From Symbiodinium natans (Eukaryota; Sar; Dinophyceae; Suessiales; Symbiodiniaceae), in the NCBI GenBank assembly GCA_905221605.1, contig CAJNDS010000003.1, positions 62,001 to 126,000 on the forward strand: DNA of 64,000 nt, read 5' to 3'. This document shows, piece by piece, positions 42,470 to 53,411 of this stretch. Within the stretch, counting starts at the first letter, position 1. Each line of letters starts with the position of its first letter. The position numbers and the translations under genes were made by a program. The notes below the pieces were generated by a model, which was not told where the DNA came from, did no database searches, and worked only from the letters and a program-made list of their open reading frames with translations.

Positions 42470-42589
42470 CGTACGGGCCCTCAGAAGGGCGCCCCTTATA
42501 GCCCTTTCATACCCTACACAAATTAAGTGCTCATACATCAGAACCCTTTGCAGGAGGTAAGGGACCATAAAGGGCCCATGAAACTACTG
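42470..42589. mobile_element. fold-back element, family C
   Basis: Shares ACAAATTAAG, CATACATCAGAACCC and GGGCCCATGAAACTAC with the 62.9 kb copy. Confidence 0.7.
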
Positions 42590-42684
42590 CTGGAGCTACT
42601 GGAAGGTTCATAGCAATCGGGGGCTTCGCGAACCTTAGGCCCTGGGCTTAGGGTTTAGGGTTTCGGGTTTAGGGTGACTAAACC

Positions 42685-42778
42685 CATAAGATCTTGAGGG
42701 CTTCGATCTACAGCCCACGATGCTGTGCTGCCGCCGTGGCACTCTTTCACCAGTGCGATGCCTTCCTTGAAGGGGGAC
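42685..42778 (-). CDS. exon, unknown protein
   Basis: Reads SPFKEGIALVKECHGGSTAS then WAVDRSPQDL. Confidence 0.6.
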
Positions 42779-43079
42779 AAGCTTGGGTTGTAGAGCGGGG
42801 GGGGGTCTGGTCTAGGGCTTGGTATAGGGTTTAGGGCTTAGGGTTTAGGGTTTCGGGTTTAGGGTTCAGGGTATAGGGTTTAGGGGTTGCGGGGTAACAC
42901 TTTTAAGTTAAGACCCCAGTGCAAGTTGCGTGTTCTTGGTGGACGAGGCTAAGAGCTACTACGTAGGAGAGACACCTAGAAAAAGACCCTGAATCCTACG
43001 TATATACATCCCTACAGAGCCCTCTGCATATAGAAGCACAAGCACATGTGCGTACACACACAAAGAGCTTGTAGAGTCC

Positions 43080-43117
<38 letters not shown>

Positions 43118-43168
43118 GGAAATTATTCCATAAGTATGTATGCTATATGCATATATATATATATATGG
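43080..43168 (+). repeat. (TA)n microsatellites
   Basis: Two TA runs, each with GGAAATTATTC after it, a small duplicated unit. Confidence 0.85.
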
Positions 43169-43197
43169 AAATTATTCAATTTTTATGGGTAGTTGTT

Positions 43198-43279
43198 TAG
43201 ATTAGGGTGCCTTTCTTGGGTCCCATATATCGTACGGCACCCTTATGAATAAGGACCCAAAAAGGGAAAGCCTAAATCA
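43198..43279. mobile_element. fold-back element, family G
   Basis: TAGATTAGGGTGCCTTTCTT ... AAGGGAAAGCCTAAATC with centre ATATCGTACGGCACC. Confidence 0.75.
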
Positions 43280-43656
43280 GAGCAGCACCCCATATGTGCA
43301 GATGTATAATACAAATATAAAGATAAATATAAATATAAATAATAAATATGTCTATATATATATATATATACATATACACACATACCTTATCAACCCCAAG
43401 AGAGCGGGTCCTCTATGCAAGGGTCAACTTTCACACGCACCCTAGTGGCTCTGCAATTCACCCATTGCCCCAGCTCGAAAAACTGCAGCCCCCGGACCTT
43501 TCAGCCTTCTCACGAACCTCCTTTAACATCCCAAACCCCAAACCCCCCAAACCCCCCAAACCCCCAAAACCCCAAAACTCCAAAACCCCTAAAACCCCTA
43601 AACCCCAAAACCCTAAAACCCCAAAACCTCAAACCCTAAAACCTTAAAACGTAAAC

Positions 43657-43742
43657 CTCAAGGGTGCGAGAGAGCTGCGGCGCCCCTCAGGATTGTCATG
43701 AACAGATTCGCCTCGGCCTGGGCATGGGTGCTGTGGGACGAT
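43657..43742 (-). CDS. exon, unknown protein
   Basis: Reads THAQAEANLFMTILRGAAAL; donor GTTTACGT. Usual repeat bracket. Confidence 0.6.
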
Positions 43743-44058
43743 GGGGGAGTTTCGGCGTTTAGGGGTTTAAGGTTTAGGGGTGTAGGGCTTGATGTAGGGG
43801 TGAATTTAGGGGTTTACGGTTCAGAGGGTTTTGGGTTTAGGGCTTTGTCAAGCTTTACGACTTAGGGCACAGGATGGTGAGCGTGTCATGGTGCGAGGGA
43901 GTCTAGGGTTCAGGGTTTAGGGGTTAGGGGGGAGGGTTTAGGGTTTAGGGTTTAGGGTTTGGGGTTTAGGGTTTAGGGTTTGGGGTTTAGGGTTTAGGGT
44001 TTAGGGTTTAGGGTTAAGGGTTAAGGGTCTAGGCTCTAGGGCTTAGGGTGAAAAAAAG

Positions 44059-44123
44059 ACACCAGTGCCTTTCTGCTACTGAAGCCACGTCTCCAACTCG
44101 GAGAGCCCACGCTGTGAGACCCT
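44059..44123 (-). CDS. exon in reversed repeat bracket
   Basis: Reads LTAWALRVGDVASVAERHWC; TTTAGGG-type on the left and CCCTAAA on the right. Confidence 0.5.
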
Positions 44124-44519
44124 GAAGCCTCCAACCCTAAACCCTAAACCCTAAACCCTAAACCCTAAACCCTAAACCCTAAACCCTAAACCCACGGGGA
44201 TTTTCGGGCTTAGGATTTGGGGTATTCAAAACCGTGCTATACATAGGCCCAAAACAGAACCAAGTGCAAACAACCCTAGTTCCTCAACTCCAGGGATTTG
44301 TGCCCTTGATTTACACATGGGTAGTTCCCCCTTTTGGGGGTTTAGGGTTTAGGGAAGTTTCGGGTTTAGGGGGAAACTAGTTCTCTAAATAAGGGGCCCC
44401 TTGGGGGGTTTAGAGCTTAGGGAAGTTTAGGGTTTCGGGGGCAGTGCTCTTTAACAAATTAAGGTTAGGGTTTCGGGTTTAGGGTCTAGTGCTAGGGTTT
44501 AGAGTTGAGGCTCCTGGAC

Positions 44520-44603
44520 TGACTTCTCCAAGAACCGAGGAATGAAAAGGGTTAAACTTGATTCCCCCTATACTAAACAAGGAAACCCCAACAAAGTTTA
44601 CGC
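44520..44603. mobile_element. fold-back element, family A, old copy
   Basis: Starts TGACTTCTCCAAGAACCGAG and shares GGTTAAACTTGA and AAGGAAACCCCAA with the young copies; the right end is lost. Confidence 0.65.
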
Positions 44604-44822
44604 ACCCTAAGCCCTCCAAACCCTCTAAACCTCTACACCCTCTAACCCCTCTGAGCCCCCTGAACCCTCTAAACCCTCTGAACGATTAAGCCCACTGAGC
44701 CCGCTAAACATTCTCAAGCCTCTCAACCCCCGCAGACTCAACCCTCTCAACCCTAAACCCTAAACCCTAAACCCTAAACCCCCTAAACCCTAAACCCTAA
44801 ACCCTAAACCCTCTAAACCCAC

Positions 44823-44877
44823 TGCTGCACAAGCATGCTGCCGACGATTGGCGGAGGGACTCGAAAGACTCTCAACA
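44823..44877 (-). CDS. short exon
   Basis: Reads VLRVFRVPPPIVGSMLVQQ; donor GTGGGTTTAG. The plus strand is open too. Confidence 0.45.
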
Positions 44878-45159
44878 CAGTTTAGGGTTTAGGGTTTAGG
44901 GTTTAGGGTTTAGGGTTTAGGGTTGAGGGTTGAGGGTTGAGGGTTTGGGGTGTACGGTTTAGGGTTTGGGGTTTCGGTTTAGGGTTTGGGGTTTCGGTTC
45001 AGGGTTTAGGGCTAGGGTTTAGAGTTTAGGGATATTCCTGCACCCTAAAGCCAACAGAGCATTTGGAGCTGGGTTGGGCTTTAGACCTCGCAGAGCAACT
45101 TTTGCCTGTTTAGAGCTCAGGTCAAGGGGGGCCGGGGTGGGGGGGAGGGGGGGGGTAGG

Positions 45160-45273
45160 GGATTCCCAAAAGTCACCTAGGAAAAAAAAGGGTGCCCTTT
45201 TTGGTTTTGCGGGCCTTCTAAGGGAACATAAACCCAAGACAAAGGGGATTAAGGGGCCTACTCTGGGTCCTAG
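45160..45273. mobile_element. fold-back element, family E
   Basis: ACCTAGGAAAAAAAAGGGTG ... CCTACTCTGGGTCCTAG. Confidence 0.75.
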
Positions 45274-45356
45274 TTTTGGTTTCGGTTTACGCCTATGAAC
45301 CTCTCACCCTAAACCCTAAACCCTAAATCCTAAACCCTAAACCCTAAACCCTGAAC

Positions 45357-45414
45357 TGAAATTGGAATCGCCCCTTGCCAAGGGCGTCGCATCCTTGGGC
45401 AGGATGATCTTCAC
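45357..45414 (-). CDS. exon, unknown protein
   Basis: Acceptor CCCTGGAAAG, donor GTTCAGGG. Reads VKIILPKDATPLARGDSN. Usual repeat bracket. Confidence 0.65.
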
Positions 45415-46585
45415 CTTTCCAGGGTTTAGGGTTTAGGGTTTAGGGTTTAGGGTCTAGGGTCTAGGGTTTAGGGTTTGATTGGGCAACGCCCCTCGGTTGG
45501 GGGGGGGGGGGGGGGTTAATGGGTGTAGGGGGTTGCTGGGAGCCGTGCAACTTTTCTTTTTGAGGTTGGGGAGCTTAGCGTTTAGGGTTCAAGGTTAAGG
45601 TTTAGGGGTTTAGGGTTTAGGGGCTAAAGGGGTTTTGGGGAGGGGACCCTTTTTCCCGACGGTCCAGAACTTTGAAGGACCTTTTCACAGGACAACCCGA
45701 AACTCTGAACCCCCCCCCCCCCCCCCCATTTAGAGACCCAAAAAACTTCCCACCACAACCCCGATGATTAAAGCCCATAAACCCCATGAACCCTTTAAAC
45801 CCTAGAAGCCCTAAACCCTGAATCCTAAACCCCAAACCCTATACCTTGAACCCTCAACCCTCGAAACCCTCCTTACACCCCATCCAAGCCTAGAGAGGAT
45901 GAGGCTCCTGGGGCTCTTGCCAGAATGAAGAACCCCAAATTCAGGGCCCCTAAACCCTAAACCCTACACCCTAAACCCTAAACCCTAAACCCTAAACCCT
46001 AACCCTAAACCCTAAACCCTAAACCCTAAAACCAACATTTTTTGCGGTTGAGGGTTTGGGGTTTAGGGTTGAGGGCATACCTCTATGAGCCCCAAAAGCC
46101 CGAGACCCCGAGATTTTAAGGGCTTGCGGTTTTAGGGTTTAGGGTTTTGGGTTTAGGGTTTAGGGTTTGCGGGTTTAGGGGCTTCAGAGAAGAGATCTCT
46201 CGGGAACCCTGAACAGATTGGGTTCTGGGTTTCGGGCCTACGCAGAAGGCTAGGATTCAGGGTTCAGCGGCTCGACTACGGGAAAGTTTGAGGTTTAGGG
46301 TTTAGGGTTTCGGGTATAGGGTCATACGCAGGGCAGGAGAAGTGTCGTTCTAACCCGAACCTGAGGCTCCAGGCACCTGCAAGCACATGCTTCGGGTTCA
46401 TCTTCGCAGTAGGGCCCTGCACCCTACATAAGAAAACCTCAATCTCCAAAAGCCCGAGGCCCCAATACTGAGGCCCTGTGGTTCGAATTGTAGGGGATCA
46501 CATTGCAGAGGATTGGGGATCCTAAACCCCAAATCCTAAACTCCAAACTCCAAGCCGCAAACCCTAAACCCCAAACCCCAAGCAC

Positions 46586-46656
46586 CCTGCCTCGATATCC
46601 CGCGTAACTGCAACATACTGCTCGAAGATGGTCCAAATTCTGCCAAGCTCGAGGCG
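46586..46656 (-). CDS. exon, unknown protein
   Basis: Reads LELGRIWTIFEQYVAVTRDI then EAGC; donor GTGCTTGG. The R-x-W-x-x-F-E pattern resembles a motif I have seen in large predicted dinoflagellate proteins, but I cannot name the domain. Confidence 0.6.
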
Positions 46657-46811
46657 TTTAGGAGTTTAGGATGGGCTCGGGCTTCGCGTCGGGTTTAGGG
46701 TTTTTTGGTTCAGGGTTTAGGGTCGGTTTAGGGTTCAGGGAAACTCTAGACGCTAACCCTAAACCCTAAACTGTCTGGGGGTGGGGGGGCGGGGGGGGCA
46801 GGAGGGGTACA

Positions 46812-46935
46812 TATTTTGCGGTTCCTTTTGCAAGACACTTTCTCCATTTGGGTATGTGAGGGGTACCTTGCTTTTGGAAGTACCCGTGTCAATGTCCGTA
46901 GCAGTGCATCTGGATCATTTCTGCGCGCTCAGCTA
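46812..46935 (-). CDS. exon candidate
   Basis: Reads DPDALLRTLTRVLPKARYPS then HTQMEKVSCKRNRK. Confidence 0.45.
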
Positions 46936-47091
46936 GGCCTTCCCAGACGCCACTTGTACTCAACAGTTGTCCTTAAGGCGCCGCAGCATCTACCCAAAAC
47001 CCTATATAAACCCACAAAAAGGGGGTCCCCTTAGCCCCCCACCCCAAAAAGGTAGACTTCACTGAGCCGCAATTGACACAAAACGGTTGCT

Positions 47092-47175
47092 TTGGGATGT
47101 TCCCCCCTATACGAACAACCCTTTGTTGGGATGATAATAGGAGGGTACTATAATCCCTATTTAGGAGCTGTTAGG
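47092..47175. mobile_element. fold-back element, family B, broken
   Basis: Left end TTGGGATGTTCCCCCCTATA intact; the right arm stops after GAGCTGTTAG. Confidence 0.75.
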
Positions 47176-47186
47176 CCAACGGCTGC

Positions 47187-47300
47187 TTAAAGAGCACGCA
47201 TCTCTGCATGCATCATGGATGCGTAGATGCCAGCGATCTGTAGAGGGTGTAGACGTTGAAAGTAATCTTTCCATGTTGATTGCGGAGGCAAAGGCAATCG
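47187..47300 (-). CDS. terminal exon
   Basis: Reads STWKDYFQRLHPLQIAGIYA then SMMHAEMRAL and TAA (47189-47187). Lies next to the broken family B element, which may have landed just after the stop. Confidence 0.6.
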   Translation of the reverse strand, partial: RLPLPPQSTWKDYFQRLHPLQIAGIYASMMHAEMRAL

Positions 47301-47351
47301 CATTCTCATTATGCTAAAGAAGCAAAATAAAAGGTATAGAATAAATTATCC

Positions 47352-47579
47352 CTATATTGCACTTGTAAGGGCGTTCTCAGCAAAGAGGAGCCTGCCTTGT
47401 GAGATAGACTGGGTTTTGCCAGGTGTCCAGCAAAGCCACCATCTTCCTTCGAGGTAGGGGTTTACCCTAAGGCTCTCAAAGGGTCTGGGCCCAAAGCCCA
47501 TACAATTGAACATATTTTGCGATCCTTCTTTATGAGCTAATAAGGAAACTTCCTCAACATAACTAAGGGGCATGGGCAA
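47352..47579 (-). CDS. open region, uncertain
   Basis: A 75-codon minus frame (VEEVSLLAHKEGSQNMFN, then ESLRVNPYLEGRWWLCW) upstream of the terminal exon at 47187. May include an exon; no splice sites chosen. Confidence 0.35.
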   Translation of the reverse strand: MPMPLSYVEEVSLLAHKEGSQNMFNCMGFGPRPFESLRVNPYLEGRWWLCWTPGKTQSISQGRLLFAENALTSAI

Positions 47580-47639
47580 TGGGCTCTCTGGGCATTTAGC
47601 GCTTGCAAGGTCTCTTGCGCTTTAGGATCTGTTGGATTG

Positions 47640-47765
47640 GGTTTAGGGTTTAGGGTTTAGGGTTTAGGGTTTAGGGTTTAGGGTTTAGGATTTAGGGTTT
47701 AGGGTTTAGGGTTTAGGGTTTAGGGTTTAGGGTTTAGGGTTTAGGGTTTAGGGTTTAGGGTTTAG
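47640..47765 (+). repeat. TTTAGGG tract, about 18 units
   Basis: Clean except for one TTTAGGA unit. Confidence 0.97.
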
Positions 47766-47771
47766 CCTAAA

Positions 47772-47860
47772 AAAGCCTGCTTCCCAGCAAGGCTAGCCAG
47801 AACTGCCCCTGCAAAACGACATGCAGTCAGCCATACGTAAACTCCAGTCCGCCCCCCCGG
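47772..47860 (-). CDS. exon in reversed repeat bracket
   Basis: Reads GVYVWLTACRFAGAVLASLA then GKQAF, hydrophobic. TTTAGGG on the left, CCCTAAA on the right. Confidence 0.5.
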
Positions 47861-48385
47861 AACTAAGGCTTCCGCAACCCTACGCAAACCCTAAACCTTT
47901 AAACTCTAAACCCTAAACCCTCAACCCTAATGCCTAAACCCCAAACCTTAAGCCCTAAGACCTAAGCCCTACAAATGAACTGACCCCATTAGCCGTGCCG
48001 TTAACTTCCCTTCAGCTAGCCCTTCCTTCGCAAAGGGTTTAGGGTTTAGGGTTTAGGGTTTAGGGTTTAGGGTTTAGGGTTTGGGGTTTGGGGTTTGGGG
48101 TTTGGGCCTCGGGCTGGGCCTTGGGGTTTAGGGTTTAAGGGGCCTGGCCGTACATCCTAACTTCAAACCCCATCCCTCTAAACCCTAGACCCTAGAACCT
48201 GAACCCTCTAACCCCAAACCCTGAAAAATGCTCTGGATTCTAGACCTTTTAAACACGAAACCCAAGAACCCTAAACCTTAAACCTTCCAAATCCTAAACC
48301 TCCTAAATCCTAAACCTCCTAGATCCTAAACCCTAAGCCCTAAACCCCCAAACATGCCTAAACCCTAAACCCTGAACCCCTAAAC

Positions 48386-48455
48386 CGATCTGCAGGTGGG
48401 TCGCCCGATGCGGCAGAGGTTGCCTCAGGCCAGGCGATCCGAGCTGCACACTGCG
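48386..48455 (-). CDS. exon, unknown protein
   Basis: Reads CAARIAWPEATSAASGDPPA; donor GTTTAGGG. Usual bracket. Confidence 0.55.
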
Positions 48456-48459
48456 TAGG

Positions 48460-49100
48460 TTTAGGGTTTAGGGTTTAGGGCTTAGGGCTTAGGGCTTTGG
48501 GCTTAGGGCTTGGGGCTTAGGGTTCAAACCCAAAGGTCTCAAAAATGCCGACACTTTGTATGTGGTTAGGGTTCAGGATTCAGGTTTTAGGACTTAGGGT
48601 TTGAGGTTTTAGGGTTTGGGGCTTGCTGCTTCAAGTTTGAAGCACTTTGGGATCCGGTTTCCGTCGTCTGGGCAGGAGGGCTCCGACACTACCGGGCTTC
48701 CGGAGGGTTTGAGCTTATGCAGGGTCTTTGGGTCGAGGAAGCTTCAGGGCCTCAGGGTTTGAAGGACCCCCAGACCTGAGATAATCCACACGCCCTCAAC
48801 CTAAACCGACCATCCGAGTTACTGTCACCCCAAAGCCGGGAGTTTGAGGATCTGGCGCTGAAGCCACAAAACCCTGGAACTGCAATCACACCCCAAAACC
48901 CTCCATGGTTTAGCGCTGCGGGCAAATACCAAACCTTAAACCCTAAACCCTAAAACGCACAAATCCTCGAACTCCAAAAGCCTATGCTAAAAAGAGGCGG
49001 TAAGGCTTAGGGTTGGGTTAGGGTTTGGGGCTTGGGGCTCAAGGCTTAGGGTTCAGGGTTTAGGGTTTAGAGCTGCTAGGGTTTAGGGCTTCTAGGGGTA
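48460..49100. repeat. decayed telomere-like sequence
   Basis: TTTAGGG, CTTAGGG and TTTGGGG remnants with short unique pieces; nothing coding that I trust. Confidence 0.5.
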
Positions 49101-49139
49101 GGATGGGGTAGGGTTTAGATGTCTAAGCTTCTGATTTCG

Positions 49140-49350
49140 CGACGCGGGGCTTAGGGTTTGGTTCCAGTTCGGCTTCGGTTTCATAGGCGCTGCTAAGAAT
49201 TTTGTGCTTGTTGTGTTGACCCGAACCATGCTGCAAAACAGGTGCCTTCGAAAATGGAATCTAGGTCGTCGCTTCCTGTGGCGTCCCCAGAGACGACGAT
49301 GCCTCAGCATGCGGGGCTCACTCGCTACGTTCCACGGCGCCCTGGACCCC
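49140..49350 (-). CDS. exon candidate, very basic
   Basis: One minus frame reads LRHRRLWGRHRKRRPRFHFR then SMVRVNTTSTKFLAAP. Arg/His-rich, so it may also be a non-coding frame. Confidence 0.35.
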
Positions 49351-49561
49351 AAACGTCTAGACCTCAAACCCCTGGCCATCAACACAGTACACCCTTAAGC
49401 CCCCATAGACCCTAACCTCCTTCATAGGAGTCTTGGGGAGCTGATGGGATGTAGTGGCAACCAGTGTTCTGGTCTTAGGTTTCCTGGGTTTCTCAGGACT
49501 TCTCGCGCTGCCAGAGGTTCGGCCAGTGGCCCAAAGATCACAGACTCTGACCCTGTAAACC

Positions 49562-49798
49562 CTATAAACAGCTCCCAAACTGTGCGACCTTAAAACGAAA
49601 CCGAAAAAACTCTCTCAACCTCCTTCTTGGAAAGGTTTGGGTTGGAGTGTCGGGTTCTCGGAGCAAATCGGGTGATTGCGGCCCTTTTGTTTTCAACGCG
49701 ACACCTCCCACGGGTAATTCAGCTTCTTGAGAAAGGGACATCCTTTTTGTCAACGGAACTTTTCTGCAGGAGAACTCTCCTGTAGATCTCTGTTCCAC
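49562..49798 (-). CDS. long exon, unknown protein
   Basis: Open for 78 codons with RKVPLTKRMSLSQEAELPVG and RREPDT-like polar stretches, ending RLREFFRFRFKVAQF. A second open piece (RSPEKPRKPKTRTLVATTSH) lies at 49425-49545 in the same direction and may be the next exon. Confidence 0.5.
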   Translation of the reverse strand: MEQRSTGEFSCRKVPLTKRMSLSQEAELPVGGVALKTKGPQSPDLLREPDTPTQTFPRRRLREFFRFRFKVAQFGSCL

Positions 49799-50224
49799 AA
49801 CACACTAGGACCCTATATACACCCTAAACCCGCAGCAGTTGTTCATGAAAAATCTGCTAGCAGGTGCGCCTCCGAGATGTGGCGTCAACCCAAAGCCCGA
49901 AGCCCTAAACCCTACATCACACACAGACACACCCGCACACGCACATCATGTAGGGGCCTGAGTAGTTAGAATAGGGTTTTGGGGGCTATGATAGTATAAT
50001 CATAAAGGGACCATCAGGGAATACCATTCGTAATCATTCCAGCCCCTATATTACTCCCCCCCCCCCCAAAAAAAAAAGAGTCATGCTCACTGAATACTCA
50101 CCATTGCATGATGAAGCCTCAAGACACCCCGACCTCCACCCAATACTTCCATACGTTAGGCTTCATTAGAGGGGAGCCTTCCAGGTGGAGTGAAGGGTGT
50201 GATTAGGGTTTAGTTTAGGATTTT

Positions 50225-50342
50225 GGGTTTCGTCTGATGAAGCCGCCCAGGAACGGTGCTGATTATTCACGAAAAAGCACATGAAGAGGAACGTCTGGCC
50301 TCGGGCGGTTGCAGGTTGTGGGCCGTGTGCTGACGGGGGGTT
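50225..50342 (-). CDS. exon candidate
   Basis: Reads STRPTTCNRPRPDVPLHVLF or, in another frame, QHTAHNLQPPEARRSSSCAF, each running to a stop. Confidence 0.4.
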
Positions 50343-50927
50343 CCTACACCCTAAACCCAGGGCTCTTGAGCCCCAGGCCTTAAGCCCTCAACCCTGAACC
50401 CAAACCCTAAACCCCCTTCAACCCCTGGGATCAAAACCCCTAGCAGCATTCGGGCCGGGGGCGGCTGGGGCTTGCTTGGACCCAAATCTAGAACCCTGCA
50501 AATCTTCAGGGGGAACTGCGCTGTGGAACATTTAGAGCTTAGGCCTTTGGGAGCTGTAGCCTTTTCCTCATGGCTCTGAGAGCTTTGCAATTGTCAGGGC
50601 AAGATCTCAAGGTTCATGTCCTAGTCTTTCAGCAAACGTGGTCATGGTGATTAACCTGAACAATGCCCTGTGAAACTTCTGCTGGGGAGGTGCGGGGGGG
50701 AGGGGGAGTGGCCCCATGTTCACTAAACCCCAAACCCTAAACCCTAAAAGCTACACCCGAAACCCTAGTAGGGGCGGGCGGGGTGGAGTGGCCCCAACAT
50801 GGAAACCCTCGAGGCCAAGCCCCACATCCTGCCTGATGGGTTTAGGGTTTGGGGTTTGGGGTTTAGGGTTTGGCTGGCCTTAGAAGTAATTAATGAAGGC
50901 TTCCGAAAATGGGGGTACTTTTTTTAG

Positions 50928-50928
<1 letters not shown>

Positions 50929-50964
<36 letters not shown>

Positions 50965-50988
50965 GGGGGGCGGGGAAGGGGGGGGGGG
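50929..50988 (+). repeat. G-run
   Basis: About 35 G followed by G-rich sequence. Long G- or C-runs recur at 17281, 20101, 38050, 40261, 45499 and 62738. Confidence 0.95.
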
Positions 50989-51228
50989 CTTTAAGGCGAT
51001 TCTAGTCTATTTATATTTGGGGTATAAAAGGGGTACCCCCTATTTTGGGAAATACCCATATTACTACAAATGCTCACTGAACCTTGAGCCCCAAAAAACC
51101 CCCGAGCTCTCAGCCATACTGAACCCTCAACAATCGCAATCGCCCTCCCCACACCCCTGTCCAAACCCTAAACCCTAAACCCCAAACCCCAAACCCTAAA
51201 CCCTGAACCCTGTAAGCCGAGGGGCTTG

Positions 51229-51278
51229 GATCCAACCCGCTCCGGTCAATCCACAGCTCGAGACCACTCCTGACTTGC
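51229..51278 (-). CDS. short exon
   Basis: Acceptor CCAATCGCAG; reads QVRSGLELWIDRSGLD. TTTAGGG tract on the right. Confidence 0.55.
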
Positions 51279-51291
51279 CTGCGATTGGGGT

Positions 51292-51390
51292 AGGGTTTAG
51301 GGTTTAGGGTTTAGGGTTTAGGGTTTAGGGTTTAGGGTTTAGGGTTTAGGGTTTAGGGTTTAGGGTTTAGGGTTTAGGGTCTAGGGTCTA
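51292..51390 (+). repeat. TTTAGGG tract then GGGTCTA units
   Basis: About 12 TTTAGGG units followed by four GGGTCTA units, a local variant switch. Confidence 0.95.
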
Positions 51391-51838
51391 GGGTCTAGGG
51401 TCTATAGGGTTTAGGGTTTAGGGTTCAGTAACATGGGGTTTAGGGCTACGAACGTTTCAAGTTACGGTTCAGGACCCAGGGTCTAAGCTAGTACTTAGGG
51501 TTTGGGGTCTAAACAAGGTAAGGCGTCCTGAGGTAGCTAAAACCTAAGCCCGACAGCGAACCCTGGCCTTCCACAGACCCCGATTGAGGGCTTTAGAGTT
51601 GTGAGGGTTTGGAGGGTTTGGAGGGTTTGAAGGCTTGGGGTTCTGGGTGGAGGCTGGTGTGAAATTACTTATGATAGCTCGGGTAAAAAAATGGGGTAAC
51701 GAAGGCTGCACGGCTTACATTCTGATTCGGCGTACTTGTCCATAACCCCGTACGCATAACTATCCTTGAACGTCCAAACAACTCTGAACCCTCGGCCCCT
51801 AAACCCCCAAACCCTAAACCCTGAACCCTCTTAAACAA

Positions 51839-51927
51839 TCATCCTCGCTCCGCTCCTGACAGTGTATGCCCACGACCAGGAAAGGAAGTGCGTACACTTC
51901 TGCCGGTGCTGCCTCCGGGTGCTGTTG
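51839..51927 (-). CDS. exon, unknown protein
   Basis: Reads PEAAPAEVYALPFLVVGIHC then QERSEDD. Usual bracket. Confidence 0.6.
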
Positions 51928-52328
51928 AGGGTTTGGGGTTTTGGGTTTAGGGTTCAGGGTTTAGGGTGCGGGGTCTTCCACCCTGAACCCCTACGTAAGG
52001 GTTGTCCCGCTGTTCCCTTGATTCCCGTTTCCTGTCTGATATCTAAGGGTGAGATCCCTAAAGCTAAACAAAAAATCGCTGATAACCTTTGTTAGCCAGA
52101 TCTGGAGATTATTGATAGGATCTAGGGTTTAGGGTTTAGGGTTTAGGGTTTAGGGTTTAGGGTTTAGGATTAGGGATTGAAAACCACTAAATTAAACCCT
52201 GAGCCCAAACAAAAACCCAAAGCCCCTTCAGGGCTGCCACGGGGTGCATCTGACCCTCCTAAGCCGTAGAAACCCTAAACCCTACACGAGTTTAGGGTTT
52301 AGGGTTTAGGGTTTAGGAGTTTCTTCAA

Positions 52329-52437
52329 GTCAGATTTTGAGGGCCCCATAGTAACCCACACCCTCTGAACAAAAGATCCTAAGGTCAGATTTTGAAGGCC
52401 CCATAGTCACCCACACCCTCTGAACAAAAATCCTAAG
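52329..52437 (+). repeat. 54-56 bp tandem duplication
   Basis: GTCAGATTTTGAGGGCCCCA ... CTGAACAAAAGATCCTAAG occurs twice with a few differences. Confidence 0.85.
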
Positions 52438-52570
52438 TCTGATTCCCTTAAGTGTGTCCAAGGGGCTGTTCAGGGTTTAGGCTTTAGTGTGTACGGTTTT
52501 GTAATCTTGTTTTCAACTCATGTCTCAAGAGACAACCAAAAGGATCGGAAGGTAACAACAGAGGCTACTC

Positions 52571-52618
52571 GATGCCCACTGACACCATGCTCTCGCTTTG
52601 GTGTTCTGGGTTTGTAGA
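52571..52618 (-). CDS. short exon candidate
   Basis: Reads NPEHQSESMVSVGIE, then TAG. Confidence 0.4.
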
Positions 52619-52856
52619 AATCTCCCGAGGGATTAGCTGGGCCAGGCAATGTGGGGGATTACGATATTCGGGGCACCTTTTTGGGGTCCTTTTTTCGGGA
52701 ATCCTACTGTTTGGGGGAGTATGTTAGGGTCCCTTGTTTTCCTACACCCCCATGTTTGGAAACCCTTGTCATGCAACATCATGGGCACCAAAACCAAAGA
52801 GCTCAGTGTGTAGGGTTTAGGGTTTAGGGTTTCGGGTTTTAGGGCAGAGGGCTTGG

Positions 52857-53245
52857 CGATGAGAGCCTTGCATCCAGCCATCCAGTACTTGTTGATTCTA
52901 GTCGCTATGCTTGCCCACGCATGCGCTCGCTTGGAAGCGCGATCCACATCGGAAATAGAGCTTCTACATTTGCGCCCAGCACGCATGCAGTCAGCACTGA
53001 CGAAGGGAGTCACTCGCTGAGCGCCTCCAAGCGCGGTTGTCTCTTTGAGTTGCAAAAAGGATCTGGTAGTCGCAACCAGGGAGAGCAATCCGTGACCATC
53101 TTTGGTAGGTCGCAAGGCTGCAAATTTGCTCGATTCTGCGGTGTATTATCAGGCGCGAGATGGCAGGCAACATGGCCCGACATTCCCTCAGGGCATCTGT
53201 AACGCAGGGTCCCCAAGCCCAAAGGGTGCGCGCTCTTGCTTTCTC
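52857..53245 (-). CDS. probable two-exon region
   Basis: Upstream frame (about 53217-53110) reads CPEGMSGHVACHLAPDNTPQ then NRANLQPCDLPK. The downstream frame (about 53112-52857) reads GGAQRVTPFVSADCMRAGRK, then SDVDRASKRAHAWASIATRI and NKYWMAGCKALIAK. A short intron must separate them. No telomere repeats inside. Function unknown. Confidence 0.55.
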
Positions 53246-53316
53246 CAGTAGCCAAAGAAGAATCCCTAAACCCTAAACCCCAAACCCCAAACCCTAAACC
53301 CTAAACCCTAAACCCT

Positions 53317-53411
53317 AATTAGACTTCATTCTCCACGCACGATAAAGGAGCTCAACCAGATTAGGTACCACCTTGGTCTCAGGTAGAGCCCCGTAGGAGA
53401 GAGTCCACGAG
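53317..53411 (-). CDS. exon reaching a stop
   Basis: Acceptor GGTTGGCAG; reads SWTLSYGALPETKVVPNLVE then LLYRAWRMKSN, followed by TAG overlapping the first telomere unit (TTAGGGTTTAGGG). Either the end of a gene or a donor just before it. Confidence 0.6.
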
